From: Centrapalus pauciflorus
Lineage: Eukaryota > Streptophyta > Magnoliopsida > Asterales > Asteraceae
Assembly (NCBI GenBank): GCA_020465985.1
Contig: JAANYP010007214.1
Location: forward strand, 1-64,000
Length of the DNA: 64,000 bases
Reading direction: 5' to 3'
Both the position numbers and the translations under genes were made by a program. A model generated the notes under the pieces. The model searched no databases. It saw only the letters and a list, made by a program, of their open reading frames with translations, and was not told where the DNA came from. Every line of letters starts with the position of its first letter. Within the stretch, counting starts at the first letter, position 1. Positions 55,561 through 64,000 of this stretch are shown in pieces.

Positions 55561-55641
55561 TTTTTAGTAAGTTTCTAATTTTTAGTAAGTTTCTAATTTT
55601 TAGTAAGTTTCTAATTTTAGTAAGTTTCTATTTTTAGTAAG
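55561..55641 (+). repeat. Minisatellite downstream of pol, Copia-4
   Basis: About five units of AGTAAGTTTCTAATTTTT, 17-19 bp each, starting 70 nt after pol. Copia-1 has about four units at 15102-15164. Confidence 0.75.
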
Positions 55642-56087
55642 TCAGTAGGTTAGCTTATTTTACTGCTTTTTCTTATGAAAAACAAAAGAAAAAAGAGAGA
55701 AAATTACAAAAATACAAAAAAAAGAGAATATCAGAAAAGGAGTTAAGTCTTAGATTCATAGGTTCAAAGTGACGAAAATTAGCACAGTCGTTACAGACTC
55801 TAAGTGTTTAGGCTTTCACACATAATGCAACTAAACTCTAAGTGTTATACTTTATTTAGTTTGATGTGTTGGTAGGCATAATACATATAGGGAATCTCAA
55901 GGCTAATAAATATTCTAGAAAAAGTCAAGCGTGTCACTAACTTAGATGTACGACCAATCGGTCTTAATTTTTATATACAAGACATACAAACATTGAGTCT
56001 AAATGAGGTATGCAAACTTTCTGGGGATGTATGGAAACATCAAATACATCTTAAAATGGAATGAATAGAAAAATCATATAAAACTGA

Positions 56088-56272
56088 GAGTCGAAAACAT
56101 GCAACTCTGTTGTACGTAAGTACAGACCTGTTGTCTCTGTTTAGATTCGGGTTAGCAGACATGTCGCTTTGTTGTACGCCAGTACAGACCTGTCACCGCT
56201 ATCTGCTAACTTTAAAAATAAACCTTAAGTCGAACTAAGACACTTTGTTGTATGAGAATACAGACCTGTGTC
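56088..56272 (+). other. Three consecutive RNA hairpins, Copia-4
   Basis: Same stems as Copia-1 (GAGTC/GATTC, GTTAGCAGA/TCTGCTAAC, GACAC/GTGTC). The apical loop of the second reads GCCA instead of GTCA, a change confined to the loop. Confidence 0.75.
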
Positions 56273-56984
56273 CGATGTTTGTCTTTTAAAGAAAGTTTGC
56301 AAATACCAACAAGTTAGAATTTTGTCTGTGTGCCTTGATCATAAAAGTATGTCTATGTCTGAGTCACGTAAGATAATTTCCTGATAAATAAAAAGGCCAA
56401 GGGATATTCCGAAATGTAGAATGTTTAAAAGGGGCAAAATACCAACAATCGGCTAAATAGGTATGTCACGACAAACAAACAAAGGAATAAAAAAATTCCT
56501 AAGTGTGAAAGTTTAAGTACTGAAAGTTAGTATCAGACATCGCTATCTGATTGAACCTTTCTTAGACTATACTCATCAAAAATATGTTGTTAAGTATTTA
56601 GCTTAGATTGTAAATTTTTCTTAAGTCTAGATTAAATTTTTTGGTCAAAATTTTATTTTACTCTATTTTTACCTTAGTTTATTTTATTTCATTTTAGTTT
56701 AGTTTAATTTTTACTTAGGTAAAAGGTCAAAAGTTACTGAGGGTGCATTCAAAGTTGAATAAAATAAACATTGCGTGAAATATTTGTTGCTTAGGGTAAA
56801 AGAATTGGCATAGTTTATCTACTTACACAATACCGTAGAAAAAAGTTGGAAAAGTTGAAATTATTTCAAAATTTTCGAAATTTTTCTAAGTATTGGTGGT
56901 TTCGAATCTAAGACAGACTCGAAGCAGTAAGACTTCGAATCTGTCAGTAGATTCGAATCTACACTTAGACTCGAAGGTTGGTAG

Positions 56985-56992
56985 TATATATA
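56985..56992 (+). promoter_or_regulatory. Internal TATA box, Copia-4
   Basis: TATATATA in GTAGTATATATAGGTCAACAGTG, preceded by TTCGAATC motifs and 165 nt before the donor-like site. Confidence 0.55.
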
Positions 56993-57150
56993 GGTCAACA
57001 GTGAAGTCATTTAATACTTTCTGTTGTCGAATCTATACTCTCGAATCTATATTGGAGATTTCGAATCTGTTCTCGAGTCTACCGTTTCTCTCCTAAACGA
57101 CATTTTGTCGACTTTGAAGATGTTGTGTTCGATTCTACAGACACTTCTAG

Positions 57151-57719
57151 GTATAATCAACCGGATTGTACAAGATTTGTGTAGTTTTATACACAATTTT
57201 AGGCTAAAACATCAAATTTTGAAGTTTTATAGGTCGAATTAGGGTTTTTGCTAAATTACCAAGATTGGACCTATAAAAGATCAAATTAAAAGCATAAATC
57301 AATGATTAGAACCTAGTTGAACTAATGTATGTGATTTACCAAGTTCAAAATGGTTAAAATCTTGGGTTTTTGTTGAAAACAAAACCGACGGGACTTCGAG
57401 TCTATTCCTGGACCTTCGAATCTGTTCATGGGTTTCTCGAATCTGTCATTAGATTCGAGATGACCATGATATTCGAATCTGTCCATTAGACTCGAAGAGG
57501 GACTCTTCGAATCTGTCCATTACACTCGAATATGGACACTTCGAATCTGTTATTTTCGAATCTGTACTTTATTTATTTTGATTAATTTAAATTTTATTAA
57601 ACTTGTGAAAATTTAATTGTGTTAGATTTTGTATTTAATCAAGTACAAAATAAAACAAATTTGAATTTAAACAAGTTTATTGATTTTTAATGACTCTAAC
57701 AGTTTTATTTATTGTGCAG
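57151..57719 (+). other. Predicted leader intron of the extra ORF, Copia-4 (569 nt)
   Basis: Donor-like CTTCTAG|GTATAATC at 57150/57151. A branch-like CTCTAAC, then TTTTATTTATTGTGCAG ending at 57719, 2 nt before ATG at 57722. Confidence 0.55.
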
Positions 57720-57721
57720 AT

Positions 57722-60700
57722 ATGGCAGTTCGCGCTTTTGTTCCTAAACATAATATGGTCCTTAATCCAGACATGAATCTTCCTGAGGCGCAGGGATTCC
57801 GTGAAATACTGGATTTTCTAGCTGAATCAAGGATCGGACATGCACTATGGCATAATGTGCAGCTAGTGTTACCCTACATCCGTCAATTTTATGACCATTT
57901 GCAAGTAGACTGCTCGGTCACTCCGACAGTTCTACGCACGCGCATTGAAGGACAGCCGTTAGTATTTTCGGCTGATATGATTCGTCAAGTGCTGCAGTTG
58001 GGCACTCAGGAACAAGAAGCTGGTCCTATAGAATTTCCGATGAATATAAGGCAAGCGGCCTTTCAAAGAATGGGGTACAGCCTCGATGTGACAAAAGTGT
58101 CATACATGAAAAGTGGATTGATAGGACAATGGCAATTTTTGGCGCATGTATTCATGGTGTGCTTTGCTGCGAAAAAGGCAGGATTTGACTATATTGTCGC
58201 GAAGATTCAATCAGGGATTGTCGCAATGGTGTATAATCGCTCATATAGTTTTTCAGAGATGATCTTTTCGGAGTTTGTTCATCAGATCTCTGCTCCCGAA
58301 AATCAGCAGTTCTTGCTCTATCCGAGATTCATTATGATGTTGATCAGACACTTTTTGCCGAACTTGCCAATAACAAATGACTTTCAGAGTGTTGCCATCC
58401 TGGACAAAAGGATTTTCGCTGATTGTTCCTCACACCGAGGAAGGTTGGATGTTCCTGTTGCTCGTCCATTGTTCGGAGCTATAGTGGATAGGGATTTTCA
58501 AGCCCCGGAAGTTGCCAACTGGGCAGGGGTCGTTGAGTTTCCACAACAACAACAACAGCAACAACATTAACAGCAACAACAGCCTCGTGCTCAGCCGCGT
58601 GACCCAAGACGCCGACAAAGACCAGCCGCGAGTCAAATTCAGGCAACCAGGCCTTCGACAAGCCAGCAACCACAAGTTACAGAAGCCGGGCCCTCAAATA
58701 TTCAAGAAGCTGGGCCCTCAAATATTGCGAGAGAAGCTGAACAGCTAAGCCAGACGCTTAATGAAATTTGGGAGGCAGGGCCTCATGCCAATGAAGACGT
58801 TGCAGCAGCACTGGTTGGTGAGCTGCTTAGTCCACCAGCAGAGGAAGATGATATTTTTAGAGACGTGGAGGAATACGAGCCAGAAGGGGCAGATGACGGA
58901 TTAACATCCTCGGAATCCGACTCAGAATCCGCGAACGTTCCGGCAGCTGCAGTTCCAGATATTCAAATTGGAACTTATGGTTCAAAATTGATTATAAATG
59001 AGGGTGGTTCGAGGAGGCGCGTGAACAGGGAATTGGAAGAGTCTGATTTTGAAGAAGAAGAAGTTCCTCAACTAGTGACAAGGCAACGGGCCAAACGTCA
59101 CAGGTTCATGCAAGGATCGTCTTCAGCTCCTGTAGATCAACCAGAAATTCCACAACATCAAGAACCTCAAACCACCACTCCACCACCACCACCACCTCAA
59201 GAAGAACCGTATATCCCATCACCGTTCATTCCTACTCCTATACAGTCCATTCCATCTGCCTCGACCACATACACTGACAATCAAAGGTTTCTGCAGCTTA
59301 AAGCTCGCGTTGACTTCCAGAATGTCCAAATCTTAAGCCTAACCAAGGCGATCGGAGAAATTCAGACTCATAATGCAAATCTTGATAAAGAAAATGCCGA
59401 TTTGAAGAAGATTGTGGAGCAAGTCCAGGAAGAGAACGTAGAAATCAAAACTTTTGCTTGCGATCAGGCGGCTGAGATAAGGTCGATGCGCTCCCTAATT
59501 GAGCAGTTAATGAAAAATTTACAGGCTCAGGGGGAGACATCGTGCCGAGATCAGGAAGTGCAGAGAAGGGATGATAATGAAGGCGATGATCCCGGTGCGA
59601 ATAAAGAGTTTGAGTCTGTAGATTTTCCTGCAGCTCAAGTTACACAAGTTGAGGGGGAGCCTAGTCAAGGCGAAGGAGAAAGGGGTGAGGCTAGTTCATC
59701 TAAACAGCCTACAGACTTTGAGATCAGCGAGATGATTGAAGCGCTCATGGATCTTGAAGATGATCCACTGGATGTAGGTTTTGGTAACGAAGATGAAGAG
59801 CTGGAAGAAGGGGAGTTTGTGCCAGAGGAGATAGTCGACTGGCGGTCGGATGATGAAGTACTTGCTGATGAGGATGATGAAGCTGACGAGATAGTTGTGC
59901 AGCAGAATCCTATCACGGATACTTATATGATTGATGGAAATAAAATTGTCGATGCAGATATAGTTAATGTTGCATTGAATCCTCAGCCATCGACAGAGGA
60001 ACCTGCAAGAGAGTTAACTAATGAAGAAAAACGAAAGCTATGGTTCAGGGCTGAGGAGAAGGAAGCAGCAATTAAAAAGACAATGAGAGTGCCAGGTACT
60101 GGGAAGCTGTCTGAGCGAATTCTAAGCTGGTTCTTTGACAGAGATCTGCAGCTATTTGTAATAAAAAGAAAAGACGGGCTTCAGTACATGAGGCGAACTT
60201 TAAAAGCGTTCAACTCCCTGCCAAAGATCGAAATCACTGCGCTAGCTTGGAAAGATCTTATAAACATTGGCAATGATCCCTACGCGAGCGTAATCGAAAG
60301 AATCATAAGAAAGGAAGGGAGATCAAGGAAGTTCGAACGTTTGAATCCAAGGGTCGGGAGAAGAGTAGAGGATCCGTCACGTATTGATCCTCTAACTGGA
60401 CGACCTTGGATGAGGATTCACTACAAGCCTGCTAGATGTCTTAGGAGGGTTCCTCTCAAGCCAATGCCACAAAATATTCTGAAGAATCTGAAATGGTGGT
60501 ATGCTGACACGGAAACTGGGGAAGCGGTTATGGAAGACTTGGAAGAAAATGTTATTCTTAGAGTCTATGACCCGCTTCACCTGGTAAACCTATCTAAAGA
60601 AGATCTGCAGATTTTGTATAATTGTAAGATTTCCAGTGACGCACATATGGATACTGAAGCTAGTAAGTATGAAAATGTGGTCAAGGTATGCGTAGAGAAA

Positions 60701-60733
60701 GGTCTGTATGCTGGTAGTGTTTTGAATCAATAA
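57722..60733 (+). pseudogene. Copia-4 extra ORF with one nonsense codon
   Basis: Starts MAVRAFVPKHNMV. Open to TAA at 58568-58570, which sits in the Gln tract after QQQQQQQH; the same frame then runs without a break to TAA ending at 60733. Domains match Copia-1: N-terminal domain, Gln tract, acidic linker, coiled coil (NANLDKENADLKKIVEQVQE...), acidic block, C-terminal SWFFDRDLQLFVIKRKDG domain. The nucleotide sequence differs from Copia-1 far more than gag or pol do. The stop may be a recent mutation in a repeat-rich spot. Confidence 0.9.
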
Positions 60734-60781
60734 ATAAACAAAGTTCTTAAATCAAATGTGTGAATTATTAGAAGCTATCGT

Positions 60782-60792
60782 CAAGGGGGAGT
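60782..60792 (+). promoter_or_regulatory. Polypurine tract, Copia-4
   Basis: AAGGGGGAG directly upstream of the 3' LTR start TGTTGG at 60794. Confidence 0.88.
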
Positions 60793-60793
60793 C

Positions 60794-61436
60794 TGTTGGT
60801 ACATCCTGTGTGACGACAGCAGTCTAAGTGATCCTACATTGTGATTTTAGCAAGTGTGTGATATATATATGTTTATATATGGTTGATATTTATTAGTGTT
60901 TGTATGTTTGAACTTGATGTAACGTATTACAAGAAGTTCAAACATAAAGTACAAAGATAAAATCAATCATAAGTAATAACGTAAGGTTCAACACGTAGTT
61001 GTTTATGTAAAAGGCTAGATTCGAATTATATATGGGTTGACATTCGAATCTGTGATAGATTCGAATGTAACCATAGATTCGAAAATAGGCTAGATTCGAA
61101 TCTGTCAATATGGACAGATTCGAATGGGCCTTGGGCCAGATTCGAGGTTGGCCCACAACAGACTCGAATCAGGGTCTATAATTAGGGATAGACTCGAATC
61201 ATTAAGAGACTTTTTGCAGAATTCGTGAGGAATAAGCAAGAGGCGATCTCGAGTTTATCAGCTAGGTGAGTGCCGTTTCGGAGAGAATTAGTACGTAGGA
61301 TCGTTCGTGTGTCGTTCGTTCAGCGTCTAATAGTCTCCGTGTTCCGTTGGTTGAGAGTTGTCCGTCTAACCGTCAACGAGGATTCCCCACTCGTTCACGG
61401 ATCCGCGTCTAGATAGATCTTGCAGTCGTAGACCTT

Positions 61437-61439
<3 letters not shown>
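60794..61439 (+). repeat. 3' LTR of Copia-4, 646 bp
   Basis: TGTTGGTACATCC...GTAGACCTTACA, TATA-like TATAATTA at 61177-61184. Differs from the 5' LTR by roughly 15 substitutions and small indels. Followed at once by a (TA)n run. Confidence 0.93.

Positions 61440-61490
<51 letters not shown>
61440..61490. repeat. (TA)n microsatellite
   Basis: About 25 uninterrupted TA units between the Copia-4 3' LTR and the MITE-like element. Confidence 0.95.
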
Positions 61491-61496
<6 letters not shown>

Positions 61497-61872
61497 CTAA
61501 GGATACTTTGAGCACCATTTATAATTAAGCACCGGTGAGCACCAATCAAAATAAGGGTCTTAAATACAATTTTTTTATATATACAAGCATTAAACAAATA
61601 GAAATAAATTTTCAGTGGGTTCATTGCATTCATAGGCTTTAATATACAAAAATATCATTGGATTCATTGCATTTTCATGGTTTTATATATACAAGTTTCG
61701 TTAGGTTCTTTGCATTCATAGGCTTTAATATATATTAGATTGGTCATATACAAACTATATAAATAAGTTATCAGTGACATGCAAATGTTTTATTGGATGC
61801 TAATTTATTAAATTTATATTAGTGCTCACCGGTGCTTATTATATGGTACTCAAATGATCCTAATCCTATATA
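61489..61872. mobile_element. MITE-like inverted-repeat element, ~384 bp
   Basis: Imperfect terminal inverted repeats of about 50 bp: left TATAGGCTAAGGATACTTTG...CACCGGTGAGCAC (61489-61542), right the reverse complement of TATATAGGATTAGGATCATT-type sequence starting GTGCTCACCGGTG (61822-61872). The interior is AT-rich and noncoding. TA flanks fit a TA target duplication, but the (TA)n on the left makes this untestable. Superfamily not assigned. Confidence 0.75.
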
Positions 61873-64000
61873 TAATTAGACATTTTTTTATGTTTTATAC
61901 ATTTTTATCTAACTATTTCATTATATTAATATATTTTTTAATTTAAAAGTAATTTTTAAGATAAATATATAACTAAGGGTGTATTCGTTTTGATTTAAAT
62001 ATTTTGTTACTATAATACTTTTGAATTTAAATTTAGTATAATTATGATTTTGATTTGTATGTTTTTTTTACATTAATTTATTTCTATTTAAACTTAGTGT
62101 TTACTCGTTTTGTTCTAACTATTTTGTTGTATTAAACGTTAATTATAATTTATAATAAAAAAATATAGATTTAACATTTTATTCGAATTCGTATTACAAT
62201 AAATATTTTGTTACGTGAATATATACATTTCAATTTAATTATAATTTTCAAGATATATTTTAACTTAGAGTTTTATTCGTATTGACTTAAATATCTTATT
62301 ACGTTTATACGTTTCAATTTAATAATAATTTTAAGCAAACATATAAACTTAGGATATATGTTTATATGATTCGATTTAACAAAAAGTATATTTCGTGATA
62401 AACATATATGTTCGTGACAAACGTGTATGATGACTGTCATCATATTTTAAATCACAATGTCATAATTACACCTTTATACATTATTCACTAATGAAAATAC
62501 TATTCATAAGTGGGTTTTGCTAATTTGTTCATCTCACACCAACAAAAAAAATAATTTATAAATGGATTTTGCTAAAATGTGCTAGAGAGGGATATCTAAG
62601 TATTAATTATATTTAATTGTGCTAAAATGCGCTAGAAGAGACTTTTGCAAAACACTATTTGTTGGTGGGTTTTGCTAAAGTGTGCATATTTTTTTTTATA
62701 TGTAATTTATATAATGAGAATCTTTACATGTTCTTATATTTTATTCATTTAAAAATTAATTTACTTACAACTAATTAATTCTTAGACATTTTGAAAATAA
62801 GATTTATTTTGGCTATAATAATTTTGGTTTATAATAACTTTAATGTTTTTAATGTCTTATTTTGGTATCTTTGTGTTTACTTGAAAAATCAATTTTATTT
62901 TATATTCAGTTTAACATATTGCTTGATTAATTCTAATTAGGTTGTAATGTTTAGTTTATTAAATATTGTTTATATTAATAACATTATTATTTCAAATATT
63001 GATCACACCAATAAATTTGTTTTACTATATTATTAGTTCATCGTCATTTTCAATTATATATTATAACTTTTGTTTATTGTAATAACTGCGATAGATGATA
63101 AATGTGTGTTTTGTAGCGTATACACGTGTGTGTGTGTGTAATAACTACGATAGATGATAAATGTGTGTGTGTATCATTTGGTTGGTGATTAGTTTTTTCT
63201 CCAACCTATTCAATTTATTTTAAATTTTAATAGATCTTTTTATCTTTTATGTTAAATTTTATCTTAATTAATAAATAAAGTATGATTTAATCGTTTAAAC
63301 TGTATCTATTAAAGTACAAAAAATGCATAGCTATACATCCGTCGCAACGCACGGACACCACATAACTTGTTGAATTCATTTTTAAAAAGATATTGTTATT
63401 GAGATACATAAAAATAGTACTTTTGATAAAACTATATATTATTGTATTTTTTGTAAGTAAAATTAAAAAAATGATATAAATTATATTAAAATGTCATGTA
63501 GAAGTTGGTATAATATTAATCAAACTAATCAAAAGCCCTCATCGATCTTTGTTTTGACACAACTTTTATTCTATAATAATAATAACAATAATTATAAAAA
63601 TAATAAAGAAAACAGTTGCGGTTCCAATTTGGGATGCAAATCCTTTTACTTAAATTCAAAAGGTCACGGTGGCTTTCTTGAGGGGCACACTTTTTTTTGT
63701 TGTCTATTTTTGTATGCCTTTTGAAAATTTCTTAATTTCAACTTCTAGAAAATACTTCGAACTTTCGTAAATTTAAAGGATTTGGGTCCTTTTCTCTAGC
63801 AAAGAAGAAACATACATAACATATGTTTTTTTTTTCTAAATCTAACTACAAAAAACTATCTTTACTCATCTTTTTTCGGTTAATAGCAAGCCGTAACAAA
63901 GACTAAACATAAACGGGCAAGCATGTTGAGAAGTATAGCAGATTTGGAAGAGTTTTGTTTATGATAAAAAAAAGTCTAACACATTCTCAAATCGTAATTC
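61873..64000. other. AT-rich region without recognisable genes
   Basis: Low-complexity AT-rich DNA. Seen in it: degenerate direct repeats of GGGTTTTGCTAA...TGTGC type (62510-62690), a local duplication of about 59 bp around AATAACTRCGATAGATGATA (63081 and 63140) with GT runs, and an imperfect palindrome CCGTCGCAACGCACGG near 63341-63356. A 78-codon ORF at 63491-63724 is rich in Asn and Lys and looks like chance. Confidence 0.7.

Larger units (their letters stand above)
55642..57721 (+). other. Copia-4 pol-to-extra-ORF intergenic region
   Basis: Noncoding; purine tract (55677-55745), hairpins (56088-56272), motif cluster (56900-56976), TATA box and predicted intron in the same order as Copia-1, and very similar to it up to about 25 nt before the extra ORF. 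Confidence 0.85.
47904..61439 (+). mobile_element. Copia-4: near full-length Sirevirus-type element, 13.5 kb
   Basis: Two LTRs of 645 and 646 bp that differ at only about 15 places by eye, PBS, leader, gag (intact), pol (one frameshift), hairpins, internal TATA, predicted intron, extra ORF (one stop), polypurine tract and 3' LTR. The flanks do not show a target duplication: GAGCC before, ATATA after. It is the reference for the layout of the other Copia copies here. Confidence 0.95.

Noticed and set aside
63335..63365. Imperfect palindrome CCGTCGCAACGCACGG as a Helitron 3' end
   Set aside because: No CTRR terminus follows and no TC start or rolling-circle gene is seen upstream; could be part of some other element end.
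63491..63724. 78-codon ORF rich in Asn and Lys near the window end
   Set aside because: AT-rich low-complexity sequence, no domain, no similarity to anything else here; likely chance.

Overview
The window is repeat-dominated flowering-plant nuclear DNA. No host gene, tRNA or rRNA gene was found. Nearly all of it is LTR retrotransposons nested in one another, plus a satellite array and an AT-rich tail. The Copia elements are of the Sirevirus/SIRE type: long gag, pol, then an extra ORF of about 1000 codons before the 3' LTR. The style of these proteins and of the Ty3 gag suggests Asteraceae; that is my inference from memory and weak.

Layout. 1-4284: 5' half of a Ty3/Gypsy element on the minus strand (Gypsy-1), with a 2.3 kb LTR and an open gag-protease frame running off the window edge. 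4285-10286: a tandem satellite of about 182 bp monomers in a 9-monomer higher-order repeat of about 1.68 kb. 10287: a single N joining the satellite to the middle of a Copia gag. 10288-20982: Copia-1 (plus), with intact pol and extra ORF. 20983-26230: Copia-2 (minus), truncated at both ends. 26231-29601 and 47510-47903: an old Gypsy-2 (plus; LTR, leader ORF, gag), split by Copia-3 (minus, 29602-47509), a composite with three LTRs, two extra ORFs and a perfect 5 bp target duplication. 47904-61439: Copia-4 (plus), near full length with two similar LTRs. 61440-64000: a (TA)n tract, a MITE-like inverted-repeat element and AT-rich DNA without genes.

How the parts work. In each Copia element the LTR drives gag-pol RNA primed by initiator Met-tRNA. 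The extra ORF looks like a separate transcription unit inside the element: a TATA box about 0.65-0.75 kb upstream, a donor-like AG|GT site, an AT-rich stretch of about 500-570 nt, and a TGTGCAG acceptor 2 nt before the ATG. These parts recur in four copies, and the surviving half in a fifth. Between pol and this unit lie three consecutive hairpins whose stems differ between element groups but remain paired. A palindromic TTCGAA-centred motif is scattered through the Copia LTRs, leaders and internal promoters, and also through the unrelated Gypsy-1 LTR. These three signals are the most unusual content of the window.
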